Part shown: positions 5,694 through 14,466 of the stretch, piece after piece | How positions within the stretch are numbered: position 1 is the stretch's first letter | How the letters are laid out: each line of letters opens with the position of its first letter | NCBI GenBank assembly: GCA_021300125.1 | Contig: JAJTHX010000306.1 | Location: 1-22,946, forward strand | Direction of reading: 5' to 3' | DNA length: 22,946 nt | Source of the DNA: Betaproteobacteria bacterium | GTDB lineage: Bacteria; Pseudomonadota; Gammaproteobacteria; Burkholderiales; SG8-41 | Program-made: the position numbers and the translations under genes | Notes under the pieces: model-generated | Seen by the model: only the letters and a program-made list of their open reading frames with translations | Databases searched by the model: none | What the model was told of the DNA's origin: nothing

Positions 5694-6929
5694 ATGGGCT
5701 TTCAATCCGGACTGAGCGGTCTCAACGTCGCCGCGAAGAATCTCGACATCATCGGCAACAACGTCGCCAATGCCGGTACCGTCGGCTACAAGGGTTCGCG
5801 GGCGATTTTCGCCGATGTCTTCGCAAATTCACTGACCGGCGGCGGCGCAGGGCAGATTGGCATTGGCGCAAAGGTTGCCAAGGTTCAGCAGCAGTTCAAC
5901 CAGGGCAAAATCTCAGCAACAAATAATCCGCTCGATCTCGCAATCAGTGGAGGCGGTTTCTTCCGGCTAAGCAACAACGGCACCATCAGCTACAGTCGTA
6001 ACGGGCAGTTCAACATCGACAACAGCGGCTACATCGTCAATAGCGATGGCCTGCAGGTTACCGGTTATCCGGTGGATTCTGCTGGCAACGTGATTCCGTC
6101 CTCGCCGCAACCGATGCGGCTGTCCTCGGCTGACATCGCGCCCAATGCGACCACCGAGTTCGAGGCCACGATCAACCTCGATTCGCGTGCCTCGGGCATC
6201 GCGTTGCCTTTTTCGGCCAGCGATCCCTCCACCTACACCAGTTCGACCTCGGGCACCGTGTACGACTCGCTGGGCAATCCGCACATGTTGACCATGTATT
6301 TCGTGAAAACCACGACCGCCGGACAATGGGCGCTGCACGGCACACTCGACGGAGGTCCGGTCGGCGACGTCAATCTCGGTGCTGGTGCCGGCAACCCGGC
6401 GACACTTAGCTTCAACAGCTCCGGAACGCTGACTACGACGATGCCACTTAACTTAAGTCTTGCCCTCTCCAACGGCGCGGTGACACCGCTGGGCATAGAG
6501 CTTGATCTCTCCGAATCTACCCAATTCGGCGCTGATTTCGGGGTCAGCGCGCTGTCCCAGGACGGCTATGCCGCCGGCCGCATGACCGGTTTCAACGTTG
6601 GCGCAGACGGCATCATCGTCGGCCGCTACTCCAACGGCGAGGCGATGCAGCTGGGCCAGATTGTGCTGGCCAACTTCGCCAATCCCGGCGGCCTGCGCCC
6701 CCTCGGCGACAACCAGTGGGAGGAAACCTCAGATTCAGGCCTTGCTCTGGTTGGCCAGCCGCAGACTGGCAGCCTGGGTTCACTGCAGTCGGCTGCGGTC
6801 GAGGATTCCAACGTGGATCTCACCCAGGAGCTGGTCAACATGATCACTGCGCAGCGCGCATACCAGGCAAACGCCCAGACAATCAAGACCATGGACCAAG
6901 TCTTGCAGACACTGGTCAACCTGCGCTAG
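5694..6929 (+). CDS. flgE: Flagellar hook protein FlgE
   Basis: Subunit of the flexible hook. The ATG at 5694, preceded by AAAGGAG, gives 411 residues. The open frame to the left overlaps flgD and is a shadow. The N-terminus (GFQSGLSGLNVAAKNLDIIG, then NNVANAGTVGYKGSRA) is the classic hook/rod signature. The C-terminus (SNVDLTQELVNMITAQRAYQ, then ANAQTIKTMDQVL) forms the other half of the D0 coiled coil. The Ser/Thr/Asn-rich middle (about residues 150-300) is the variable exposed domain. Base composition dips slightly here, as often seen in exposed-domain coding DNA. Confidence 0.97.
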   Translation: MGFQSGLSGLNVAAKNLDIIGNNVANAGTVGYKGSRAIFADVFANSLTGGGAGQIGIGAKVAKVQQQFNQGKISATNNPLDLAISGGGFFRLSNNGTISYSRNGQFNIDNSGYIVNSDGLQVTGYPVDSAGNVIPSSPQPMRLSSADIAPNATTEFEATINLDSRASGIALPFSASDPSTYTSSTSGTVYDSLGNPHMLTMYFVKTTTAGQWALHGTLDGGPVGDVNLGAGAGNPATLSFNSSGTLTTTMPLNLSLALSNGAVTPLGIELDLSESTQFGADFGVSALSQDGYAAGRMTGFNVGADGIIVGRYSNGEAMQLGQIVLANFANPGGLRPLGDNQWEETSDSGLALVGQPQTGSLGSLQSAAVEDSNVDLTQELVNMITAQRAYQANAQTIKTMDQVLQTLVNLR

Positions 6930-6945
6930 AAACAGGAGCTAGAGA

Positions 6946-7686
6946 TTGGACCGCCTGATCTATGTGGCAATGAGCGGCGCGAAGCAGACCATGCTTCAGC
7001 AGTCCACTGTCGCCAACAATCTTGCCAACCTGACCACCACGGGTTTTCGCGCGCAGCAGGCTGCGATGCGAGCGGCGCCTGTGGTCGGCGAAGGCCTGCC
7101 CACGCGCGCCTTTGCCGTCGATTCCACGCCGGGTGCGGATTTCCGCCAGGGTGTGATCCAGCATACCGGCCGCGACCTTGATGTCGCGATTGAAGGCCGT
7201 GGCTGGATTGCGGTTCAGGCCGCCGACGGCAGCGAGGCCTACACCCGTGCCGGCAGCCTCGAGGTGAACGGTAATGGCGTGCTGCAGACCCGTGGCGGGC
7301 TCAATGTCACCGGTGAGGCGGGGCCGATCGCGGTGCCACCGGATGTGCGTGTCACCGTCGGCCGCGACGGCACGGTGTCCACGGTGCCGGAAGGCAACCG
7401 TCCGAACCAGGTTGCCGCCCTGGGCCGCATCAAGCTGGCCAACCCGGACGAATCTCAGTTGGTACGCGGTGCCGACGGGCTGTTCCGGCTGCGCGACGGC
7501 GGTGTGGCGCCAGCTGATCCGCAGGTACGCATGGTTGGCGCCGCGCTCGAAGGCAGCAATGTAAATGCAGTGGATGCCATGGTCAGCATGATCGCGCTTG
7601 CCCGGCAGTTCGACCTTCAGATCAAGATGCTGCAGAACGCTGAAAACAACGACCGACAGGCCAGCCAGTTGCTGGCCTCCCGCTGA
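6946..7686 (+). CDS. flgF: Flagellar proximal rod protein FlgF
   Basis: Rod subunit between FlgC and FlgG. 246 residues from a TTG start codon at 6946, supported by AGGAG 7-8 bases upstream and by the family-typical beginning DRLIYVAMSGAKQTM. No nearby ATG preserves that conserved start. The motif STVANNLANLTTTGFRAQ follows, and the C-terminus has the rod pattern GSNVNAVDAMVSMIALARQF. The gene lies 16 bases after flgE and 26 before flgG. The TTG may keep FlgF lower than its neighbours, which fits its low copy number in the rod. Confidence 0.95.
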   Translation: MDRLIYVAMSGAKQTMLQQSTVANNLANLTTTGFRAQQAAMRAAPVVGEGLPTRAFAVDSTPGADFRQGVIQHTGRDLDVAIEGRGWIAVQAADGSEAYTRAGSLEVNGNGVLQTRGGLNVTGEAGPIAVPPDVRVTVGRDGTVSTVPEGNRPNQVAALGRIKLANPDESQLVRGADGLFRLRDGGVAPADPQVRMVGAALEGSNVNAVDAMVSMIALARQFDLQIKMLQNAENNDRQASQLLASR

Positions 7687-7712
7687 AACCCGATTAACCG
7701 AGGAGCTTCCCC

Positions 7713-8495
7713 ATGATCCGCTCGCTCTGGATTTCCAAGACCGGACTCGACGCCCAGCAGACACAGATGGACGTCATTTCCAACAACCTGGCCAACGTCT
7801 CGACCAACGGCTTCAAGCGTGCCCGCGCGGTATTCGAAGACCTGCTCTACCAGACCATCCGTCAGCCCGGCGCTCAGTCCTCGCAGCAGACGCAGCTGCC
7901 GACCGGACTGCAGATCGGTACCGGCGTGAAGCCGGTGGCCACCGCGCGCATCTTCACCCAGGGGAACCTTCAGCAGACCGGCAACCCGCTGGACGTGGCG
8001 ATCCAGGGCAACGGCTTTTTCCAGGTGCTGATGCCCGACGGCACCACCGCCTACACCCGCGACGGCTCGTTCCAGGTCGACAGCCAGGGCCAGCTGGTCA
8101 CGGCCAGCGGTTTCGCCGTGCAGCCCGCGATCACCATTCCCGCCAACGCGCAGTCGGTGACCATCGGCCGCGACGGCGTGGTCTCGGTGCTGCGCCAGGG
8201 CAGCGCCACACCGAGCCAGGTTGGCGCGCTGCAGCTGGTCGGCTTCACCAATCCGGCAGGCCTGCAGAGTTTCGGCGAGAACCTGTATCTGGAGACCGCG
8301 GCCTCGGGTACGCCCAGCGCGAACACCCCCGGCACCAATGGCCTCGGCCTGCTCAACCAGGGTTACGCGGAGACCTCGAATGTGAATGTCGTCGAGGAAC
8401 TGGTGTCGATGATCCAGACCCAGCGCGCATACGAAATCAATTCGAAATCCATCCAGACCTCGGATCAGATGCTGCAGCGTCTGGCCCAGCTCTGA
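7713..8495 (+). CDS. flgG: Flagellar distal rod protein FlgG
   Basis: Main subunit of the distal rod. 260 residues, exactly the usual length, with GAGGAG before the ATG. It shows the FlgG-specific start [20 protein letters not shown], then [19 protein letters not shown] and the FlgG-specific [14 protein letters not shown] segment. The C-terminus has [20 protein letters not shown] and ends in [11 protein letters not shown]. flgH begins 14 bases later. Confidence 0.98.
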   Translation: MIRSLWISKTGLDAQQTQMDVISNNLANVSTNGFKRARAVFEDLLYQTIRQPGAQSSQQTQLPTGLQIGTGVKPVATARIFTQGNLQQTGNPLDVAIQGNGFFQVLMPDGTTAYTRDGSFQVDSQGQLVTASGFAVQPAITIPANAQSVTIGRDGVVSVLRQGSATPSQVGALQLVGFTNPAGLQSFGENLYLETAASGTPSANTPGTNGLGLLNQGYAETSNVNVVEELVSMIQTQRAYEINSKSIQTSDQMLQRLAQL

Positions 8496-8509
8496 TCGCG
8501 GAGCTTGAA

Positions 8510-9178
8510 ATGAAAAAGATACTGCTTGCCGCCGTGCTGCTGCCGCTGAGCGCGGCCTGCGTGCATACCGTGCCGCCCACCGCCGTGCAGCAGCCTTTGA
8601 GTGCCCGGCCAGCGCAACCCGCAGTCGCTGCGGCCGCCAACGGCGCGATCTTCCAGGTCGGCGCCAATGATCGCGCGCTGTTCGAGGACCGCCGCGCGCG
8701 CCGTGTCGGCGATACCCTCACCATCTCGATCAGCGAACGCACAGCCGCCAGCCGCAAATCCAATACCAACTCGGCCCGCGCCAGCAACAACCAGTTCGGC
8801 GTGAATTCCCTCGCGGGGCTGCCCGGCAAGAGTTTCCTCAATTCCAATCTCAACGCGACCTCGGATTTTTCCTTCGACGGCAGCGGCGAGAGCGCCAGCA
8901 ACAACGATTTCAACGGCGTCATCACGGTCACCGTGATCGAGGTTCTTGCCAACGGCAACCTCCAGGTCAGCGGCGAGAAGCAGCTCGGAATCAACCAGGG
9001 TTCCGAGTTCATCCGCTTCTCGGGGATCGTCAACCCGCTGCACCTGACCAGCAGCAACACGGTGAGCTCGACCCAGGTAGCCGACGCCCGAATCGAATAC
9101 CGCGCCAATGGCGCGCTCGACAGCGCCCAGGTGATGGGCTGGCTGTCGCGCTTTTTCCTCAATTTCCTGCCGTTCTGA
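8510..9178 (+). CDS. flgH: L-ring lipoprotein FlgH
   Basis: Outer-membrane lipoprotein that forms the L ring bushing. The ATG at 8510, with a GGAG-type site upstream, gives 222 residues. The longer open frame reaching back to 7598 lies in the wrong frame of flgF/flgG and is a shadow. [17 protein letters not shown] is a lipoprotein signal with the modified cysteine at position 17. The mature part shows the FlgH patterns [38 protein letters not shown] and [13 protein letters not shown]. It ends in [15 protein letters not shown]. Confidence 0.97.
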   Translation: MKKILLAAVLLPLSAACVHTVPPTAVQQPLSARPAQPAVAAAANGAIFQVGANDRALFEDRRARRVGDTLTISISERTAASRKSNTNSARASNNQFGVNSLAGLPGKSFLNSNLNATSDFSFDGSGESASNNDFNGVITVTVIEVLANGNLQVSGEKQLGINQGSEFIRFSGIVNPLHLTSSNTVSSTQVADARIEYRANGALDSAQVMGWLSRFFLNFLPF

Positions 9179-9180
9179 CA

Positions 9181-10314
9181 ATGAGCGGGCTCATCACCAT
9201 GACAGCCATGTTCCGCCGCTGTGCCGCGCCGCTGGCGCTTCTCGTGCTGCTGCTCGCCGCCGTGGCGCCGGTACAGGCCCAGCGCATCAAGGATCTTGCC
9301 ACGGTGCAGGGCGTGCGCAGCAACCAGCTCATCGGCTACGGACTGGTGGTCGGTCTCGACGGAACCGGCGACCAGACCACCCAGACCCCGTTCACGGTGC
9401 AGAGCCTGACCACGATGCTGTCCCAGCTCGGCGTCACGCTGCCGCCGGGCGCCAGCCTGCAGCTGAAGAACGTGGCCGCGGTCATGATCACCTCAATGCT
9501 GCCCCCGTTTGCAGCGCCGGGACAGGCCATCGACGTCACGGTGTCCTCCATCGGCAATGCCAAATCACTGCGCGGCGGTACGCTGCTGCTGACGCCGCTG
9601 CGAGGCGCAGACGGACAGGTGTACGCCATGGCACAGGGCAATATCCTGGTCGGCGGCGTCGGTGCCTCGTCTGGCGGCACCAGCGTGCAGGTCAACCACC
9701 TGAGCGTCGGCCGCATTTCCGGCGGCGCGACCGTGGAGCGGGCGGTGACAATGCCGCTGGGCGGAGAGGCGGACATCCTGCTTGGCGTGCATGGCAGTGA
9801 TTTCACCACCACGAACCGTATCGTTGATGCCATCAACGGCCATGTCGGCGCGGGCACTGCCACCGCCGTGGACGGCCGCACCATCCGCGTCGCCGCTCCG
9901 GCCGGCGCCGGGGAGCGGGTGGCCTTTCTCGCCCGCATCGAGGGGCTCGAGGTGCAGGCCGCCTCGGCCCGGGCGCGGGTCATCGTCAATGCACGCACCG
10001 GCTCGGTGGTGATGAACCAGGCAGTGAGCGTGGATGTGTGCGCGGTGGCGCACGGCAACCTCTCGGTGGTGATCACCACCGAACCGGTGATCAGCCAGCC
10101 GGGGCCGTTCTCCGGCGGCCAGACGGTTCAGGCGGAGCGTGCGCAGGTCGAGATCCGCCAGGACAAGGGCCTGCTCACCATGGTGCGCGGCGCCAATCTC
10201 AGCGACGTGGTGAAGGCGCTCAATGCCATCGGCGCCACGCCACAGGACCTGCTGGCGATCCTGCAGGCGATGAAGGCCTCGGGCGCACTGCGCGCCGAAC
10301 TGGAGATCATCTGA
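9181..10314 (+). CDS. flgI: P-ring protein FlgI, periplasmic
   Basis: Builds the P ring in the peptidoglycan layer with FlgA as chaperone. Signal peptide with hydrophobic core [13 protein letters not shown] and cleavage after AQA (residue 33 from the first ATG), followed by the family start [17 protein letters not shown]. Other family blocks include [31 protein letters not shown] and [15 protein letters not shown] near the C-terminus. Three in-frame ATGs (9181, 9199, 9208) could start the protein; none has a good ribosome site, and the last would leave a standard 24-residue signal peptide. It begins 2 bases after flgH, suggesting coupled translation. Only one Cys is present in the mature part. 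Confidence 0.96.
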   Translation: MSGLITMTAMFRRCAAPLALLVLLLAAVAPVQAQRIKDLATVQGVRSNQLIGYGLVVGLDGTGDQTTQTPFTVQSLTTMLSQLGVTLPPGASLQLKNVAAVMITSMLPPFAAPGQAIDVTVSSIGNAKSLRGGTLLLTPLRGADGQVYAMAQGNILVGGVGASSGGTSVQVNHLSVGRISGGATVERAVTMPLGGEADILLGVHGSDFTTTNRIVDAINGHVGAGTATAVDGRTIRVAAPAGAGERVAFLARIEGLEVQAASARARVIVNARTGSVVMNQAVSVDVCAVAHGNLSVVITTEPVISQPGPFSGGQTVQAERAQVEIRQDKGLLTMVRGANLSDVVKALNAIGATPQDLLAILQAMKASGALRAELEII

Positions 10315-10340
10315 TGGCTGAGTGGAGCGCATCGCGATGA
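10314..10340 (+). other. Eight-codon ORF linking flgI and flgJ
   Basis: An ATG shares its A with the flgI stop (TGATG), and the resulting [11 protein letters not shown] ends in a TGA that overlaps the flgJ ATG (ATGA). It could pass ribosomes from flgI to flgJ. It is too short to exclude chance, and flgJ has its own GGAG site inside it. Confidence 0.25.
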
Positions 10341-11218
10341 GCCTGCCTGCCCTGCCGCAATCCCTTGCGGTCGACACCCGCGCCCTTGACGACCTGAAGG
10401 TGCGTGCACGCAACAACCCTGAAACCGCACTGAAGGACGCCGCGAAGCAGTTCGAGGTCCTGTTCATGAACATGCTGCTCAAGAGCATGCGGGACACGGT
10501 GCCGCAGGAGGGTTTGTTCGACAGCGAACAGACGCGCTTCTACACATCGATGCTCGACCAGCAGCTCTCCGAGAAAATGTCCACCCGCGGCATCGGCCTG
10601 GCCGAGATCATGGTCCGACAGCTGCAGCGCCAGAGCCATGCGGTTCCGGCCACAGACGCTGCCGGTGTCAATGGCATCAACGGTATCGGGTCCGTTCCGG
10701 GCGCGGCCGCGCCCGCCGGGCCTTCGCGTTCCGCCGCGCCGGTCGGCGACGCGCGGGCCTTTGTCAACCGCATGTGGCCGGAGGCTGCCGAGGCGAGCCG
10801 CACCACCGGCATACCCGCGCATTTCATCCTTGGCCAGGCCGCCCTCGAATCGGGCTGGGGCGCGCGCGAAATCCGCGGCGCCGACGGCAGTGCGAGCCAC
10901 AACCTGTTCGGCATCAAGGCCGGCCGCGGCTGGCAGGGCGGCAGTGTGGAGGTGACCACCACCGAATACACCGACGGCGTGCCGCGCAAGACCGTGGAGC
11001 GCTTCCGCGCCTACGACTCCTATGCCTCGGCGTTCGAGGATTACGCCCGGCTGCTGAAGAACAACCCGCGCTATGCCGGTGTCATTGAGGGGTCCCGCGA
11101 TGCCGCATCCTTCGCGCGTGCGTTGCAGCAGGCCGGATATGCCACCGATCCCCAATATGCAGACAAGCTCACCCGCGTGATCAACGGCAATGTGCTTCGA
11201 CAGAGCCTGCTCGGCTGA
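10337..11218 (+). CDS. flgJ: Rod cap and peptidoglycan hydrolase FlgJ
   Basis: Two-domain protein that caps the growing rod and opens the cell wall for it. The ATG at 10337 is chosen because GGAG lies nine bases upstream; a GTG at 10322 would add five residues. The product is 293 residues. The N-terminal rod-binding domain is at about 32-85 (ALKDAAKQFEVLFMNMLLKS). A Gly/Pro/Ala linker spans about 100-137. The C-terminal glucosaminidase domain (about 138-293) has QAALESGWG, whose Glu (residue 171) is in the place of the catalytic acid, and AYDSYASAFEDYARLL. The fusion of both domains is typical of beta- and gammaproteobacteria. Confidence 0.96.
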   Translation: MSLPALPQSLAVDTRALDDLKVRARNNPETALKDAAKQFEVLFMNMLLKSMRDTVPQEGLFDSEQTRFYTSMLDQQLSEKMSTRGIGLAEIMVRQLQRQSHAVPATDAAGVNGINGIGSVPGAAAPAGPSRSAAPVGDARAFVNRMWPEAAEASRTTGIPAHFILGQAALESGWGAREIRGADGSASHNLFGIKAGRGWQGGSVEVTTTEYTDGVPRKTVERFRAYDSYASAFEDYARLLKNNPRYAGVIEGSRDAASFARALQQAGYATDPQYADKLTRVINGNVLRQSLLG

Positions 11219-11237
11219 GGTTTGAGGAGAAACGACT

Positions 11238-13142
11238 ATGACAAGCGGCATTTTTGGGGTGGCTGTCAGCGGCCTCAACGCTGCCCAGGCCGGACTGGTG
11301 ACGACCGGCCACAACATCGCCAACGCCAACACCGCGGGTTACCATCGGCAGTCGGTGATCCAGTCGGCGGCGCCTCCCCAGCTTACCGGTTCCGGCTTTT
11401 TTGGTCAGGGTGTCAATGTCGAATCGGTGGTGCGCAACTACAGTGCTTTTCTCGACAGCCAGGTTGTACGTGCCGAGGCGAGAGCTTCCTTTTTCACCAC
11501 CCAGTCTGCCCAGCTGGCACAGCTTGACGGCCTGCTCGCCGATCCTGCTGCAGGGCTTTCACCTGCACTGCAGTCTTTTTTTGCTGCAGTCAACGAGGTA
11601 GCGGCCAACCCCGCATCGTTGCCTTCGCGCCAGTCACTGCTGTCTTCGGCACAGACCCTAGCGGCAAGGTTCGGAGAAATCGATGGTCGTCTGGCCGAAA
11701 TCGCCCGGGGAGTCAACTCGCAGCTGTCGGGAAGTGTCTCAAGCATCAACAGTTATGCCACTGAAATCGCGCTGCTTAACGAGCGCATTCACGTCGCGCA
11801 GAGCGCCGCGGGTCAACCACCCAACGACCTGCTTGACCAGCGCGACCGGCTGATCGGCGAACTGAATCGAATCGTCGGCGTGTCCACCGTGACCCAAAGT
11901 GACGGCGCCCTGAATGTTTTCATCGGCACCGGTCAAAGCCTGGTGGTAGGCAACCAGGCGACACAGCTTTCTCTGCAGGCATCGGCCGAAGATCCCACAT
12001 TCTTCAATTTGGTACACCGGCAGGGTACGGGCGCTGCGCCGATCGCCTCGCGCAGTCTGCAGTCGGGCAGCCTTGGTGGACTGCTGGCGTTCCGCGAAGG
12101 CGCCCTGGTTGAGTCGCGCGACGGGCTGGGCCGGATAGCGACGGTGCTCGCTTCGACTTTTAACGAACAGCATAGCCTGGGCCAGGACTACGACGGAGCC
12201 GCGGGCGGACTGTTTTTCGCGGCTCCCCAGGTAGCGGTGGCTGCGCGTGCCTCGAACACCGGCAATGCGGTGCTGGCTGCTTCCCATGCCGATGTGTCAG
12301 CCCTCGAAGTTTCGTCGTACCGTGTTACTTACAGCGCCGGCAGTTTTCTGGTGACACGGCTTTCCGACAACAGCACCACGACCTGGGCTTCATTGCCGCA
12401 GACGGTTGACGGATTCATGCTCAATCTCGCATCCGGTACGCCCGCCGAGGGTGACAGCTTTGTCGTCGAGCCGGTGCGATATGGCGCCCGTAATTTCAGC
12501 GTTGCCGTCGACAGCGTGGCCCGCATCGCGGCAGCAGCACCGATCCGCAGCGCTGCAGTCGCAGGCAATACCGGCAGCGCCACGATCAGCGCCGGCAGCG
12601 TCAACCCGCCCGCGCCGCTGAATGCAAACCTGCAGCAACCCGTCACCATCAACTTCACCAGCCCCGGCACTTTCAATGTCAGCGGCACCGGCACCGGCAA
12701 TCCGGTTGGCCTGTCTTACACGCCGGGCGCCGACATCAGCTACAACGGCTGGACCATCCGCATCAGCGGCACGCCGGCAGCCGGTGACAGCTTCATCATC
12801 GAGGCCAACAGCGGCGGGCGCGGTGATAACCGCAACGCGCTGCAGCTGGCCGCGTTGCAGGGCGCGCAGAATCTCGTCGGCGGCCGCGCCGGCTACCAGA
12901 GCGCTTACAGCCAGATCGCCGGCAGCGTCGGTGCTCGCACCCGGGAAGCGCAGATTTCAGCCGAAGCCCAAGACAATGTCACCGCGCAGGCGCGCCAGGC
13001 CCAGCAGTCGCTGTCCGGGGTCAATCTCGATGAAGAAGCGGCAAACCTGATCCGTTACCAGCAGGCCTACCAGGCCTCGAGCAAGGTGGTTGAGGTGGCC
13101 TCGCGGCTGTTCGAGACATTGCTCGGCATTTCAGGGAGATGA
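11238..13142 (+). CDS. flgK: Hook-filament junction protein FlgK (HAP1)
   Basis: First hook-associated protein, added after hook completion with FlgN as chaperone. 634 residues, with a GAGGAG site before the ATG. The N-terminal D0 signature (GIFGVAVSGLNAAQAGLVTT, then GHNIANANTAGYHRQSV) and the C-terminal EEAANLIRYQQAYQASSKVV with LFETLLGI are both intact. The central region is long and carries two similar segments, GTPAEGDSFVVEP at about residue 400 and GTPAAGDSFIIEA at about 511. The 3' end overlaps a possible flgL start in an ATGA arrangement. Confidence 0.97.
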   Translation: MTSGIFGVAVSGLNAAQAGLVTTGHNIANANTAGYHRQSVIQSAAPPQLTGSGFFGQGVNVESVVRNYSAFLDSQVVRAEARASFFTTQSAQLAQLDGLLADPAAGLSPALQSFFAAVNEVAANPASLPSRQSLLSSAQTLAARFGEIDGRLAEIARGVNSQLSGSVSSINSYATEIALLNERIHVAQSAAGQPPNDLLDQRDRLIGELNRIVGVSTVTQSDGALNVFIGTGQSLVVGNQATQLSLQASAEDPTFFNLVHRQGTGAAPIASRSLQSGSLGGLLAFREGALVESRDGLGRIATVLASTFNEQHSLGQDYDGAAGGLFFAAPQVAVAARASNTGNAVLAASHADVSALEVSSYRVTYSAGSFLVTRLSDNSTTTWASLPQTVDGFMLNLASGTPAEGDSFVVEPVRYGARNFSVAVDSVARIAAAAPIRSAAVAGNTGSATISAGSVNPPAPLNANLQQPVTINFTSPGTFNVSGTGTGNPVGLSYTPGADISYNGWTIRISGTPAAGDSFIIEANSGGRGDNRNALQLAALQGAQNLVGGRAGYQSAYSQIAGSVGARTREAQISAEAQDNVTAQARQAQQSLSGVNLDEEAANLIRYQQAYQASSKVVEVASRLFETLLGISGR

Positions 13143-13147
13143 CCAGC

Positions 13148-14455
13148 ATGCGCGTGAGCACCAGCAGTCTCTATGAAACCGGTGTCGGCGGCATGTTGCG
13201 GCTGCAGGACCAGCAGCTGCGACTGCAACAGCAGGTTTCCACCGGGCGCCGTATAAATTCACCAGCCGACGACCCGATTGCCGCTGCTGCGGTTCTTGAG
13301 ATCGGCCAGGCCCAATCCATGCAGGAGCAGTTCGGACGCAATATCGAAAGCGCGCGCAGCGCCCTGCTGCAGGAGGAGCAGGCCCTGGGCGATGCCACCC
13401 GCGTGCTCCAGGATATCAAGACCTTGGCAGTGAACGCCGGCAATGGCGCGCTCTCCAATGCCGACCGCATGGCGCTGGCGACCGAACTGCAGGCGCGATA
13501 TGACGAACTGCTTGCCATCGCCAACCGCAGCGACGGCAACGGGCATTACCTGTTTTCCGGATTCAAGGCGGATACGCCGCCTTTCCTGCAGAACGCCGGC
13601 GGCGCGATCAGCTACCAGGGTGACGAGGGCCAGCGCCTGGTCCAGATCGGCGTCCAACGCCGTGTCGCGGTCAGCGACTCGGGCGCCGCAGTGTTCATGA
13701 CGGTGCGTGAGGGTGATGGCCGGATTGTTGCTGCCGCCGCGCAGGCCAATGCCGGAAGCGCCATTGTCGGCACGACCTCCGTGGGCAACGAGGCGGCCTG
13801 GAACGATCCCGCCAATCCGCGTGAGTTCTCGATCCGTTTCCATGTTGATGCCACGGTAACGCCGGCTCAGACCACGTATGACATTGTTGACACGGTGAAC
13901 AACGTTTCGCTGCTCACCGGGGCTATACCTGCAGCAGGGCCCCACCTGCGCAGCTACAGCGAGAGCGCACCGATCGCGCTGCGCACAGTGGCGCCACCCG
14001 ACACCAATCCGGTGCCATTTGATTTCGGTGCCACGGTGGCGGTCAGCGGAGCACCGGCCGACGGCGACCTCATCGGCGTGCGCGCGGCAGCCACGCGCGA
14101 TATGTTCGGCATGATTTCCGACCTGATTTCCAGCCTGCGTCAAGGGCAGTCCGCCACCGCGGCTTCAGCCGCCGCCTACCGCAACCGCCTCGACACTGCG
14201 CTCACCGGGATCGACAACGCGCTTGACCAGGTGCTGCTGGTCAGGGCCGGGGCGGGCACCCGGCTGGCGGAGCTCGATACTGCGCAGACTGCGGCCGAAG
14301 ATGCGGTCCTCAATCATCAGCAGAACCTGTCACGGCTGCAGGATCTTGATTACGCCGCAGCTCTGTCCGAACTGGCACAGCGCCAGGCCCAGCTCGAGGC
14401 CGTGCAGAAATCCTTCCTTCAGATCACGCGTCTGCGCCTGTTCGATTTCATCTGA
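13148..14455 (+). CDS. flgL: Hook-filament junction protein FlgL (HAP3)
   Basis: Second junction protein between hook and filament, and a FlgN client. Two starts are possible. The ATG at 13139 overlaps the flgK stop (ATGA), but the GGGAG site touches it with no spacing. The ATG at 13148 has that site nine bases upstream and gives the family-typical opening MRVSTSSLYE, so it is preferred (435 residues). The N-terminal flagellin-like motif QVSTGRRINSPADDP and the C-terminal helix (YAAALSELAQRQAQLEAVQK, SFLQITRLRLFDFI) are present. A GAPADGDLIGV segment near residue 301 resembles the repeated FlgK motif. Confidence 0.96.
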   Translation: MRVSTSSLYETGVGGMLRLQDQQLRLQQQVSTGRRINSPADDPIAAAAVLEIGQAQSMQEQFGRNIESARSALLQEEQALGDATRVLQDIKTLAVNAGNGALSNADRMALATELQARYDELLAIANRSDGNGHYLFSGFKADTPPFLQNAGGAISYQGDEGQRLVQIGVQRRVAVSDSGAAVFMTVREGDGRIVAAAAQANAGSAIVGTTSVGNEAAWNDPANPREFSIRFHVDATVTPAQTTYDIVDTVNNVSLLTGAIPAAGPHLRSYSESAPIALRTVAPPDTNPVPFDFGATVAVSGAPADGDLIGVRAAATRDMFGMISDLISSLRQGQSATAASAAAYRNRLDTALTGIDNALDQVLLVRAGAGTRLAELDTAQTAAEDAVLNHQQNLSRLQDLDYAAALSELAQRQAQLEAVQKSFLQITRLRLFDFI

Positions 14456-14466
14456 GGCAGGTCATC

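Noticed and set aside
7598..8509. Long 5' extension of the flgH reading frame
   Set aside because: It runs out of frame through flgF and flgG, both clearly coding. The lipoprotein signal at 8510 marks the real flgH start.
9565..10497. 310-residue minus-strand ORF opposite flgI and flgJ
   Set aside because: Antisense shadow of flgI; Arg/His/Ala-rich composition and no recognisable domain.
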